In this document: positions 53,208 to 60,352 of the stretch, one piece after another
Layout: every line of letters starts with the position of its first letter
Numbering within the stretch: the stretch's first letter is position 1
NCBI GenBank assembly: GCA_039814715.1
Contig: JBCCAR010000015.1
Location: forward strand, 16,379 to 80,378
Origin: CAKZYD01 sp039814715
GTDB lineage: Bacteria; Pseudomonadota; Alphaproteobacteria; Sphingomonadales; CAKZYD01
Direction of reading: 5' to 3'
Length of the DNA stretch: 64,000 nt
The notes under the pieces: model-generated
Databases searched by the model: none
What the model saw: only the letters and a program-made list of their open reading frames with translations
What the model was told of the DNA's origin: nothing
Made by a program: the position numbers and the translations under genes

Positions 53208-53319
53208 TGTTCCGGTTTTGGAGGCCGGAAGTTCCATAAGCATTCACAGTCTGGGCAGCGGAGTCGAGTCAATCTTGTGGTTGACAATGACCCAGGTTTA
53301 GTAGGTTTCTATAGAAAAA

Positions 53320-53375
53320 GAGGTATTATTTTACCTCCTGGTTTTGCGTCTGAATGGCCCATTTTGGGCCTTTTT
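53320..53375 (+). terminator. Hairpin followed by a strong terminator upstream of the holin
   Basis: GAGGTA-TTATTT-TACCTC (53320-53337) is followed by GGCCCA-TTT-TGGGCC (53356-53370) and a run of five T (53371-53375). The second hairpin is a standard intrinsic terminator. It would end transcripts from the first Rmf-like gene or a noncoding RNA before the holin, which starts 33 bases later. Anti-termination or a second promoter would be needed for downstream genes. Confidence 0.65.
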
Positions 53376-53407
53376 CGACCAAAAATGCGCGCGACTCGGG
53401 CCGCTGC

Positions 53408-53818
53408 GTGAGCGTCCTTAGTAGACTCTTTGGCGCTACTGCCGCGTCTCCGATCACGGCCATAGGCAATGTGCTTGATGGTCTGTTCACCTCCAAAGAG
53501 GAAGAGCTCACCCAGGAAATCATCCTGGCGCGTCTGGCGATGCAGCCGGACCTGGCACAGGTCGAGCTGAACAAGATCGAAGCCGCTCATCGGTCGATCT
53601 TTGTGGCAGGCTGGCGGCCTTTTATTGGCTGGGTCTGCGGCGTTGGTTTGCTGTGGGCCTTTCTCGGCCATCCGATTTTTGAATGGGGTGTCGCGCTCAA
53701 TGGCAGCGATATCCCAGCCCCCGTTATCATGACCGATCATCTCATGGAGCTGGTTCTGGCCATGCTCGGCCTCGGCAGCCTTCGGACAGTTGAGAAGCTG
53801 AAAGGGCGGGCGAAATGA
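53408..53818 (+). CDS. Phage holin (3TM GTA-type family)
   Basis: 136 residues from GTG 53408; an in-frame ATG at 53354 would place the start before the terminator and is less likely. The N-terminal helix is followed by EIILARLAMQPDLAQVELNK and the typical block RSIFVAGWRPFIGWVCGVGL with FLGHPIFEW. The end is LAMLGLGSLRTVEKLKGR, the core signature of 3TM holins of gene transfer agents and alphaproteobacterial phages. It forms lesions in the inner membrane at lysis. The next gene overlaps its stop by 4 bases. Confidence 0.8.
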   Translation: MSVLSRLFGATAASPITAIGNVLDGLFTSKEEELTQEIILARLAMQPDLAQVELNKIEAAHRSIFVAGWRPFIGWVCGVGLLWAFLGHPIFEWGVALNGSDIPAPVIMTDHLMELVLAMLGLGSLRTVEKLKGRAK

Positions 53819-54024
53819 TCAAGCACAAATCCCGCATGACGGTCGCTGGCCGTATCAAATCCGACAACGAGCGCTATTTCCGCGCCAAAGGGGCAGGCGA
53901 GGTCGCAGCCCTGCATGGCCTGACAGTTGATCACTGTCCCTTTCCGAGCACACCAAGCTTTCGCGTTGCCCGCGAGGGCTGGATCGCCGGGTTTCAAGAA
54001 GCAGGCGGGCGGCTCATCTCATGA
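53815..54024 (+). CDS. Rmf/CrpP-like small protein 2
   Basis: A 69-residue protein whose start overlaps the holin stop (ATGA). From about residue 25 it reads AKGAGEVAALHGLTVDHCPF followed by REGWIAGFQEAGG. This keeps the C-P-F/Y, Arg and GW-x-x-x-F-x-x-A elements of Rmf. It differs from the first Rmf-like protein in having the Cys. It is therefore a second, diverged copy of the family in this early region. The function in the phage is unknown. Confidence 0.6.
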   Translation: MIKHKSRMTVAGRIKSDNERYFRAKGAGEVAALHGLTVDHCPFPSTPSFRVAREGWIAGFQEAGGRLIS

Positions 54025-54332
54025 CGCATCAACTCGCCCTGCTTTTATTTTCGATTGTTTCAATGCTCATCGCAGGCGTCGGCATCGGCGGGCTCGTCAT
54101 GGTGCTGCTGTGCCAGACCATTCAGAACATCATCAGCTTTGCCGCACGGGGGAGTAGTGACCCGCGTGCGGATTTGAGGGACGGGCAGGAGACCAGGGCA
54201 AAGAACCCGGGCTCCGCCGTTTCCCCACCCTCTGGCGCTACCGGAGAGGCCGATCCCCCGGCCACCAAAATCCCCGTCCTTGAAAAAGGACATCACTTCG
54301 CCTCTGGCGAAATAATGACCCCTAGCAGTTGA
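54021..54332 (+). CDS. Small membrane protein with polar tail
   Basis: A 103-residue protein with N-terminal membrane helices (about 5-33, ALLLFSIVSMLIAGVGIGGL and VMVLL) and a disordered Ser/Pro/Gly tail. It overlaps the preceding Rmf-like gene by 4 bases. The two hairpins at its 3' end precede ssb. I recognise no family; it could be a lysis or virion membrane protein. Confidence 0.5.
   Translation: MTHQLALLLFSIVSMLIAGVGIGGLVMVLLCQTIQNIISFAARGSSDPRADLRDGQETRAKNPGSAVSPPSGATGEADPPATKIPVLEKGHHFASGEIMTPSS
54276..54311 (+). repeat. Two tandem 6-bp hairpins before ssb
   Basis: GTCCTT-GAAA-AAGGAC (54276-54291) and TTCGCC-TCT-GGCGAA (54297-54311) are perfect stems with a GNRA-type tetraloop and a triloop, 5 bases apart. 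They lie in the 3' end of the membrane protein gene, 33 bases before the ssb start. They may act on ssb translation or as a replication/packaging structure. Confidence 0.4.
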
Positions 54333-54344
54333 GAGTGTTGCTTT

Positions 54345-54758
54345 ATGCTGAACCAAGCCCAGATCATTGGCCACGTCGGCCAGGACCCCGATATCCGAAC
54401 GCTGAACAACGGCAATCCTGTCGCCAATTTCACCGTCGCCACATCGAAACACTGGAAAGACCGCGAGACCGGTGAAAAGCGTGAGCTAACGGAATGGCAC
54501 CGCGTCACCGTCATGGCCGAGGGCTTGTGCGGCGTCGTGAAGGATCACGTCCGGAAGGGCACCCAGCTGTACGTGCAAGGCGAGTTGCGCACCCGCAAAT
54601 GGACCGACCAAAACGACATCGAGCGCTGGAGCACTGAAATCCTTGTCGGCCAATTTGGCGGCAAGCTTCAGCTGCTCGGCAAAAAGAGTGGCGGCAATCT
54701 AAACGATATGAGCGCCTCTGCGGCGCAGCAGGACATGGACGATGACATCCCATTCTAG
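54345..54758 (+). CDS. ssb: Phage single-stranded DNA-binding protein
   Basis: A 137-residue protein with the OB fold opening QAQIIGHVGQDPDIRT, NFTVATSKHWKDRETGEKRE, EWHRVTVMAEGL, GTQLYVQGELRTRKWTDQ. The C-terminus ends DDDIPF, the acidic tip that recruits other replication proteins. It is shorter than most chromosomal SSBs. Placed just before the HUH Rep, it would cover the single strand made in rolling-circle replication. Confidence 0.93.
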   Translation: MLNQAQIIGHVGQDPDIRTLNNGNPVANFTVATSKHWKDRETGEKRELTEWHRVTVMAEGLCGVVKDHVRKGTQLYVQGELRTRKWTDQNDIERWSTEILVGQFGGKLQLLGKKSGGNLNDMSASAAQQDMDDDIPF

Positions 54759-55032
54759 TGCAGCGGTGTCATTCGCGGGCAAGATGCACCCGAAAGACGT
54801 GGGCTATGCCTTGGCGCACAGGCTGGGCATTTATGAGCGGGGCGTTCGCCATCGTGACCGAGAATTCATCTGTGTGGCGGTGGACCTAGACAGCACCGGT
54901 CTTAGAATTGAGGTGCTTAAGAGCAAAGGCCTATTCATATCAGACGCCCGAGATCGCGTATCGAGTGCCCTTAAGGAGATTGAGAGCGGCTGGCGCGTTT
55001 CCTCTTTAGACGTGTTCACCGACCGCCTGTGA
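54742..55032 (+). CDS. Phage early protein of unknown function
   Basis: 96 residues if started at 54742, overlapping ssb by 17 bases; an internal ATG at 54784 is about as plausible and gives 82 residues. It is a mixed alpha/beta basic protein with FICVAVDLDSTGLRIEVLK and a helical C-terminus, and no motif I recognise. Its stop overlaps the rep GTG. It is likely a replication accessory, from position only. Confidence 0.45.
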   Translation: MTSHSSAAVSFAGKMHPKDVGYALAHRLGIYERGVRHRDREFICVAVDLDSTGLRIEVLKSKGLFISDARDRVSSALKEIESGWRVSSLDVFTDRL

Positions 55033-56327
55033 TCAGTCTGCCGCGCACCAACCCTGTTTTTGTTCGTGACCTGCTTTGTGGCCGCGAGGTTGACCGTGAC
55101 AGCGAGGTGGACGCGGCGCTTCAGCGCGAAGAACTTAAGGCAAGCTCAGAGCGCATTGTCGCCATGCTGGAGGATGCAGGCACGCCAATGATCGTGCCGC
55201 GCTCGATGACGGCCATAGGTCCCGTCACGGGCTGCTTTGAAGAGCTGACCACCTATCGCAATTCCAACATGGTGCCGGTCAATCAGGCCTCTAATCACCA
55301 CGCCATGCTGCGCGAGCTCACCTGCTATTGCGAGAACATCCCGGACGGCCAATTGCGCATGCTGGTCGTCAAGGGCGGCTGGGTGGATATCCCTGACTAC
55401 CGCGAGGCGCATCAAAAGCATTGCAGACGCATGAGCCGTTTTGCTGCTGATCCATTTCTTAAATCTCTCGGCATCAGCTGCGAATATTACAATGTCGAAA
55501 ACACGATCAATTGGGGCCGCCCGGAAACGCCCAATTGGGAGGATTTTTTAACCCGTCATGATGGCTGCAGGGCTTACCTCAACCTGCATTCGCACCTGAT
55601 CATTCGCTGCGAACGCTATCTCGGGCCTGAGGTCTGGCGCAGCTTCTTGGACTATGCGCGCGGCTTCTTTCCGGGCGGCTATGTGCACGACAGCAAATTG
55701 ATGAAGGCGGCGGAGGCGGTCAAATATTGCTTTAAGGGCGCCGATCTCATCTCATTGGGGCCGCTGCGCCTTAAGCGCTTGTTTGAAGAAACCTATAAGC
55801 TCAAATTCTATCACCCGCTTGGCGGCTTTAAGGCGTTTCGCAGCCATCTGCGCGAAAATTCCCTTAAGGTAAAACGCCTGCCCATCGGCGATGAATGGCG
55901 CTGGCATTATGTCGAGAAATACCGAAAACCACCTAAAGAAAAACGCGAGCGCGTCATTGTCGATGGCGAGGCGCACCTGCTCTTAGGTGAGTACCGGGAT
56001 ACACCGCCGCGTATTCGCCCGCACGGCTATATCAGAGCGATTTTAGACCCTGCGCCACGGTTTTCAGCCACCATGGAGCCGACGCTTCTTGTGGAGGCGT
56101 TTGACGGCGATTTGGAGGGCCTGCTGAAAGATCACGGCCTGACATATTGGGCTGAAAGGGTGCGGGCGAACCGGCCCCCCTCTATCAAGGACACTACAGC
56201 GATAACTGTCCGAGAAAATCCCTCGGAATTTTCCATCATGCCGGATGATCCGCCTGGCCCGCCACCCGATTGGTTCACTGAGATAACCAAATCCATGGCC
56301 CAGGCCGCATCACAGACACTGAATTAA
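55029..56327 (+). CDS. HUH-type rolling-circle replication initiator
   Basis: 432 residues from GTG 55029, overlapping the previous stop. Residues 187-189 form the metal-binding His-Ser-His in LNLHSHLIIRC. About 44 residues later AEAVKYCFKGADL contains Y233-x-x-K236, the catalytic Tyr and Lys of single-Tyr HUH nickases. The rest of the protein is basic and Tyr/Arg-rich, with a disordered Pro tail. PM2-type phages replicate by this mechanism. The target nick site was not located; the 53.0-53.4 kb region is a candidate. Confidence 0.8.
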   Translation: MISLPRTNPVFVRDLLCGREVDRDSEVDAALQREELKASSERIVAMLEDAGTPMIVPRSMTAIGPVTGCFEELTTYRNSNMVPVNQASNHHAMLRELTCYCENIPDGQLRMLVVKGGWVDIPDYREAHQKHCRRMSRFAADPFLKSLGISCEYYNVENTINWGRPETPNWEDFLTRHDGCRAYLNLHSHLIIRCERYLGPEVWRSFLDYARGFFPGGYVHDSKLMKAAEAVKYCFKGADLISLGPLRLKRLFEETYKLKFYHPLGGFKAFRSHLRENSLKVKRLPIGDEWRWHYVEKYRKPPKEKRERVIVDGEAHLLLGEYRDTPPRIRPHGYIRAILDPAPRFSATMEPTLLVEAFDGDLEGLLKDHGLTYWAERVRANRPPSIKDTTAITVRENPSEFSIMPDDPPGPPPDWFTEITKSMAQAASQTLN

Positions 56328-56355
56328 CCCCAAAAATTGAAGGGATTGATGCTCC

Positions 56356-56628
56356 ATGACTAGACCCAAACCCTCCGGCGCATATGGCACGCACGCCTGC
56401 CCGCGCTGCGGCACGGACAATGTGCTGCGTAAAGCGAAGAACGGGAAAATCTATCAAGACTGCCCTGCCTGCGGGCATCGCTCCTTCTGGGGCAAAGAGG
56501 ACAGCGATCAGCATATCGCCGCTTTAGAAGCCAAGCGCGCTGAAACGAAGGCACCTGCCAAATCCACAAAACCAGCACCCAAAAAGGAGGTAGCGGCAGA
56601 TGACCGAGACGACGACATCTGGGCCTGA
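56356..56628 (+). CDS. Small zinc-ribbon protein
   Basis: A 90-residue protein with two CxxC knuckles, ACPRCGTDNVLRK and DCPACGHRSFW (about 15-45), forming a zinc ribbon, and a Lys/Ala/Pro-rich tail. The fold suggests nucleic-acid binding or a structural role next to Rep. The next gene starts 28 bases before its stop. Confidence 0.65.
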   Translation: MTRPKPSGAYGTHACPRCGTDNVLRKAKNGKIYQDCPACGHRSFWGKEDSDQHIAALEAKRAETKAPAKSTKPAPKKEVAADDRDDDIWA

Positions 56629-57052
56629 GCATGATCCGCTCGATGACATTGCCTTTGAAGTCCCTCTTTTGGAGGGCGAGATCATGGACGATGAGCCGCC
56701 TCGCGATGAGGAAATGGATCAAGCAACACGTGCGTTGTTTTTCCAGGCGATGTCATTCGTCATCGGTATTCCAAATTTTATCCGTGCTAAGAACGGCAAG
56801 GACCCTCTCCAAAGCCTCGACCTTCAAGCTTATGGCGATGTCGGGCGCGCCGCATCAGACCAAGCCTGTGAGCGCCTGGCAGAAAGCGAAGCGTTGGCCA
56901 ATTGGCTTGGCCCAATGGATCAATTCATGCGTGACTATGGTGCGATTTTGGCGCTTGGCGTGGTTATGGCATCGAACGTTAAAACAGAGCTTGAAGCGAT
57001 CCGCGAAAGTGAGGAGAGCGAAGAGACTGGGGAGGCTGCGGCCAATGGCTAA
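56600..57052 (+). CDS. Acidic phage protein of unknown function
   Basis: A 150-residue, very acidic N-terminus (DDEPPRDEEMD) followed by hydrophobic helical stretches (ALFFQAMSFVIGIPNF, DYGAILALGVVMASN) and an acidic Glu/Ser tail. It overlaps the zinc-ribbon gene upstream and the ATPase gene downstream. I recognise no family. Its position beside the ATPase suggests a capsid-assembly or packaging partner. Confidence 0.5.
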   Translation: MTETTTSGPEHDPLDDIAFEVPLLEGEIMDDEPPRDEEMDQATRALFFQAMSFVIGIPNFIRAKNGKDPLQSLDLQAYGDVGRAASDQACERLAESEALANWLGPMDQFMRDYGAILALGVVMASNVKTELEAIRESEESEETGEAAANG

Positions 57053-57683
57053 AGACGCAGCGATTGAAAGTGTGTTCGGGTTTCGTGGGGCGGGGAAGAC
57101 CACCTATGTGAAGCACAAAACAAAAACAGAGACGCGCCTGTTTGTCTGGGACCCAATGGAGGAGTTCGGCGAAGGCGATAAGATCAAGCGCTTGTCTACA
57201 GCCGATATCGTTCCGACCCTGAAGCGCGCCAGAACGCGCAATATCCGCGCCGCCTATACGCCTGGCCGTGGCCAAGAGGCATCGCATTTTGCAACGCTCT
57301 GTGAGGCGCTCATGGCCATGCAGCAGGCCTATAAGGATCGCGAGGAGGGCGAGAAAATTACCTTTGTGGTGGATGAGGCTGACACGGTCTATGGCCGCAC
57401 CGTGCCAAACGGCCATCCGTTTGCTGAGCTGGTTCGGCGTGGCCGCCACTATGGCATTGAAATCATTGTCTGCACCCAGTTCCCGACGCAAATTCAGCCG
57501 GACGTGCGCCGCAACTCTTTACGGACGGTCATCTTCCCGCTCGGGGATGCATCAGCCATGGATTATGTGACCACGTTCATGGGTAAGGAACACCGTGAAG
57601 CGGTTCGCTCTCTACAGCCTCATAATGCGCTCATCTACAGCGCGGGCAATGTCACGTCTTACGCCAATCCACCTCTAAAATAG
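57045..57683 (+). CDS. Genome-packaging ATPase (PM2 P9/FtsK-HerA-like)
   Basis: 212 residues from the ATG at 57045, overlapping the previous gene by 8 bases. Walker A is GFRGAGKT (about residues 11-18), Walker B is ITFVVDEAD, and a sensor-like Gln lies in VCTQFPTQIQ. It lacks a membrane helix and the extended periplasmic part of inovirus Zot proteins. It lies just upstream of the double-jelly-roll capsid gene, the typical place of the packaging ATPase in membrane-containing tailless phages. It probably pumps or loads DNA at a special vertex. Confidence 0.75.
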   Translation: MAKDAAIESVFGFRGAGKTTYVKHKTKTETRLFVWDPMEEFGEGDKIKRLSTADIVPTLKRARTRNIRAAYTPGRGQEASHFATLCEALMAMQQAYKDREEGEKITFVVDEADTVYGRTVPNGHPFAELVRRGRHYGIEIIVCTQFPTQIQPDVRRNSLRTVIFPLGDASAMDYVTTFMGKEHREAVRSLQPHNALIYSAGNVTSYANPPLK

Positions 57684-57714
57684 GCCTAAAGTCAAAATAA
57701 TTCTCTATAGAGGA

Positions 57715-57738
57715 CGGTATCTCAGTACCGCATTTTTT
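57715..57738 (+). terminator. Terminator between ATPase and capsid module
   Basis: CGGTA-TCTCAG-TACCG forms a 5-bp stem, followed after CA by six T. It lies 32 bases after the ATPase gene. A TTGACG downstream (57741-57746) could be the -35 of a late promoter, but no good -10 is seen. This suggests separate control of the virion genes. Confidence 0.6.
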
Positions 57739-57775
57739 GTTTGACGAACGCGTGTGTGCGCGCATCCTTTGCGCC

Positions 57776-57871
57776 ATGGCAAAGCTGATCGATCCGAAAA
57801 TCATCGTGTCAGGCGTTTTAGCGTCTGTGATCGGCTGGCTGATCATTGAGCACTTAAAAAGGACCCCATGA
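57776..57871 (+). CDS. 31-residue membrane peptide of the virion module
   Basis: The ATG is at 57776. The peptide is a single helix (IIVSGVLASVIGWLIIEHLK) with a short charged head and KRTP tail. The stop overlaps the next start by 4 bases. It is typical in size and topology of the tiny membrane proteins of PM2-like virions. Coding status is supported by the overlap chain. Confidence 0.55.
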   Translation: MAKLIDPKIIVSGVLASVIGWLIIEHLKRTP

Positions 57872-58005
57872 TGAAAATGGACACCCTCGTTCGCAATGCC
57901 CTGGTGACAGCTACGGGCGTCATTGTTGCAGGCGCAATTCTATATTTTGGCCGCGACCTTCCGGGTATCAAGCAAGCCCGCAATGGCTTCCAAGGCATCA
58001 TTTAA
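57868..58005 (+). CDS. 45-residue membrane protein of the virion module
   Basis: The ATG at 57868 overlaps the preceding stop. Its single membrane helix (LVTATGVIVAGAILYFG) is flanked by basic residues and followed by RDLPGIKQARNGFQGII. It lies 33 bases before the capsid gene. It probably is an internal-membrane virion protein. Confidence 0.55.
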   Translation: MMKMDTLVRNALVTATGVIVAGAILYFGRDLPGIKQARNGFQGII

Positions 58006-58038
58006 GAGACGGTTCTCAGCCGCTGAAAGGACCGACTT

Positions 58039-58869
58039 ATGAACCGAGATACCATTACGCTTTCGCCCTTCCAAGGTGTGGCCGCTGATAGCACGGCGCA
58101 GGCACAGATGGCGGTCAATTATCGCTATCATGAAATCCTTCTCGCTTATGCTGGCGTCACCCTGGCGCAGATGACAGAAATCCGCCTCTACGCGAACGGG
58201 GAGGTCATCCACCGCTATAGCGCCACTGAGCGCGATAAGATCAACCAACATGATGGCCGCGCCGCAGCAAGCGGTGTTCTGATCATCCCGTTTGATCGCT
58301 ACAACTTGTTGCAGCGCGAAGCCGAAGAAGCACTTGCCCTCAACACCGGCATTGGCGCAGCTGGCCCCGGCGCAAACGCCATCGAGAGCTTCCGCATCGA
58401 AGTCGATATTGCGGCTGGCGCAACAGCACCGGTTCTGTCCATGAAAGGCGTCGTCTCTGCACCTTTGCCCGGCGGTGCTGGCGTCATCAAGCGGGTGCTG
58501 AAACAAACTCGCGCCCTTGCTGCTTCAGAAAACCAAATCCAAGATTTGGCACCTGGCATCACGGGGGGCAATGCGAACTACGCAGCCCTGGACCGCATGT
58601 TCTTCTTCTCCGGAAACGTCTCGCGCCTGCGCGTGCGCCGGAACAACTACACCAAGTTCGACCGGACCGCAGCGGAGAACAATCTCATCCTGACGGATGG
58701 CGTGCGTGTGCCGCAATCTGGCGTCTATGCCTTTGATACCAGTGAGAAAGGCTATGGCGCGGAACTGCTCGAGCTTGCTGGCTTCCAGGACATCATCTTC
58801 GAGCCGACGCTATCGTCTGCAACCAACGTCCCGATCATCTCTGAATTTGTGGGCGCATTAGGAGCGTAA
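58039..58869 (+). CDS. Double-jelly-roll major capsid protein (PM2 P2-like)
   Basis: 276 residues, close to PM2 P2 (about 269). From memory of P2, the order of short matches agrees: YRYHEILLAYAGVTLAQMTEIR with an N-terminal strand pattern 'Y-x-GVT-x-x-Q', then NGEVIHRYSATERDKIN, GVLIIPFDR, the ID-AA segment (EVDIAAGATAPVLSM), EIQDL-like NQIQDLAPG between the two barrels, and the second barrel with AENNLILTDG and IISEFVGALG. I have broken long strings to single motifs; an alignment has not been run. It would form the trimeric capsomers around an internal membrane. AAAGGA precedes the ATG. Confidence 0.8.
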   Translation: MNRDTITLSPFQGVAADSTAQAQMAVNYRYHEILLAYAGVTLAQMTEIRLYANGEVIHRYSATERDKINQHDGRAAASGVLIIPFDRYNLLQREAEEALALNTGIGAAGPGANAIESFRIEVDIAAGATAPVLSMKGVVSAPLPGGAGVIKRVLKQTRALAASENQIQDLAPGITGGNANYAALDRMFFFSGNVSRLRVRRNNYTKFDRTAAENNLILTDGVRVPQSGVYAFDTSEKGYGAELLELAGFQDIIFEPTLSSATNVPIISEFVGALGA

Positions 58870-58872
58870 GCC

Positions 58873-59142
58873 ATGAGCCAGCAATCAGGCGGCTTTGACT
58901 TTGGCGAGTTCATCGGGCGCACGACAGACAGGGTGGCAGACTTGTTCACCCTAGACTTTCTGTCTGACCGAGGGCTTGTCGGTGGTCAGCAATTGACGGA
59001 ACGCGTCATTCCAACCACCACGACAGACCGCGCTTTTCAAGGTGAGCAAACGTCTTCCGGCGGCTTCTTGCAAGACAACGGTGTGATGCTCGCCATTGGC
59101 GCTGGCGCGCTGATCCTGGTGGTCATGCTGGCGCGTCGGTGA
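58873..59142 (+). CDS. Virion membrane protein candidate (C-terminal helix)
   Basis: An 89-residue protein, 3 bases after the capsid gene. The N-terminal 68 residues are polar (Gly/Thr/Asp-rich), and the C-terminus is a hydrophobic helix (VMLAIGAGALILVVMLARR) ending in two Arg. This polar-domain-plus-tail-anchor form recurs in the next two genes. It may link the capsid shell to the internal membrane. Confidence 0.6.
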   Translation: MSQQSGGFDFGEFIGRTTDRVADLFTLDFLSDRGLVGGQQLTERVIPTTTTDRAFQGEQTSSGGFLQDNGVMLAIGAGALILVVMLARR

Positions 59143-59148
59143 TGCGCC

Positions 59149-59331
59149 ATGGCTTTCTTTGATACAGGCGGCGGTGGGTTTTCAGGCTCATCGTCTGCGG
59201 ATGCGCGGTCAATACTAGAACAGCAAATTCGCAGTCCAACCACCATCCGGATTGGTGGCGGATTTGACACAGGGCAGGTGGCGATCATGGCGCTCGCCGC
59301 TGTTGCGATCTTCTATTTTGTGAAACGCTGA
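59149..59331 (+). CDS. Virion membrane protein candidate, small
   Basis: A 60-residue protein, Gly/Ser-rich N-terminus (FDTGGGGFSGSSSADAR) and a C-terminal membrane helix (QVAIMALAAVAIFYFVKR). The stop overlaps the next ATG. It is probably another internal-membrane protein of the virion. Confidence 0.55.
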   Translation: MAFFDTGGGGFSGSSSADARSILEQQIRSPTTIRIGGGFDTGQVAIMALAAVAIFYFVKR

Positions 59332-59750
59332 TGGTTTTCAACTCCTCATCTTCGAGCCGTACGGACAGCGAAGTCTCGGAACGGATTAATACGCTCAATG
59401 CGGAAGACGCCGCGACGGCTCTGAATTCGTCCATTGGCGGACTGCGCGTGACGGGTGGTGGGAAAAAGTCGGAAACCAATCTGGTCGCCAACATCACCCA
59501 AACGGACTTTGGCGCAATCCGATCTGCGGAAAACATCGCCACAAAGAGTTTAGACCAAAACATGAATGCGGTTGAGACGGCGCTGTCTCAAGCCAATCGG
59601 TCTGTGGACTTTGCAGCTGGGGCGACCGAACGCGCGCTGGACCTGGCGACGGGCAATAGTGCCGCGTCTGTCAGCGATACATTCAAAGGTGTTTTGATGC
59701 TGGCTGGTGTGTCGCTGATCGCCATCGTTTTTGCCATGAGAGGGCGCTGA
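59331..59750 (+). CDS. Virion membrane protein candidate, helical with C-terminal anchor
   Basis: 139 residues. The predominantly helical polar body has heptad-like repeats of Ala/Asn/Glu (NAVETALSQANRSVDFAAGA), followed by a C-terminal membrane helix (GVLMLAGVSLIAIVFAMRGR). It overlaps the previous gene by one base. It could be a vertex or penton-linked membrane protein. Confidence 0.55.
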   Translation: MVFNSSSSSRTDSEVSERINTLNAEDAATALNSSIGGLRVTGGGKKSETNLVANITQTDFGAIRSAENIATKSLDQNMNAVETALSQANRSVDFAAGATERALDLATGNSAASVSDTFKGVLMLAGVSLIAIVFAMRGR

Positions 59751-59752
59751 CT

Positions 59753-60352
59753 ATGGTCAACAACGTTTCTCCAAACTATGCGCAGACGCGTGAGTATCGC
59801 TTCACGATCCAGCCCGGCACCGACTATGAGCTCGACGCAAAGGGCGAGTTCTGGCGTATTGAAAGCCTGAGCGTCGCAGGCGCCAGTATTCAGCTGTCTT
59901 TTGATGGCGAGAGCTCTGTGTCTGCTCGCATTGGAACGCGCGGTCGCCGACGCCGCCTTGGGCGCATTCGGGCGTTTAGCCAAGTGCTGATCACGGTTGT
60001 GATGCAGATTGGTGACGACCCCATTGAGGGCGAGGTCGCCAATGTGTCAATCGCAGGTGTTACGGCCACGTTTGAAGAGAACAATGGCGGCGCTGATCCT
60101 CTTGATGTCGTGATAAATGCAGGACTGTCTGCCATCATCTCACCCGCACGCGCATCGAAGCGTTCTGTGACGATCAAGAACCCGATCGGCAACACGTCGA
60201 ACTTTCGTGTGGGCACGGCCCCAGCCGCCAATCGCGGTGTTGAGATTGAGCCAGGGGCAGGGGTGACGCTCAGCGGCTCTATGGCGGTTTCTGCCTATAA
60301 TGCTGGCGCTGCCAATGAAGCGCTCACAGTGACGGAGCTTGACCGGCTGTGA
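59753..60352 (+). CDS. Beta-rich virion protein candidate (vertex/penton-like)
   Basis: A 199-residue protein, probably two beta domains. The N-terminal part (TREYRFTIQPGTDYELDAK) is followed by a basic patch GTRGRRRRLGRIR and a second half with NGGADPLDVVINAGLSAI. Its size and the position between membrane proteins and spike fit a penton-base or spike-anchoring role, as in other double-jelly-roll viruses, but no homologue is recognised. The stop overlaps the spike start. Confidence 0.5.
   Translation: MVNNVSPNYAQTREYRFTIQPGTDYELDAKGEFWRIESLSVAGASIQLSFDGESSVSARIGTRGRRRRLGRIRAFSQVLITVVMQIGDDPIEGEVANVSIAGVTATFEENNGGADPLDVVINAGLSAIISPARASKRSVTIKNPIGNTSNFRVGTAPAANRGVEIEPGAGVTLSGSMAVSAYNAGAANEALTVTELDRL

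Noticed and set aside
53019..53411. Open frame following the first Rmf-like gene, ATGA-coupled, about 130 codons
   Set aside because: It has a Gly/Arg-rich composition, shares the stretch with structured repeats and a terminator, and has no domain-like pattern. It is more likely noncoding.
57045..57683. Reading the ATPase as an inovirus Zot protein (filamentous phage)
   Set aside because: No membrane helix or Zot C-terminal domain is present, no filamentous coat protein is nearby, and a P2-like capsid gene follows.
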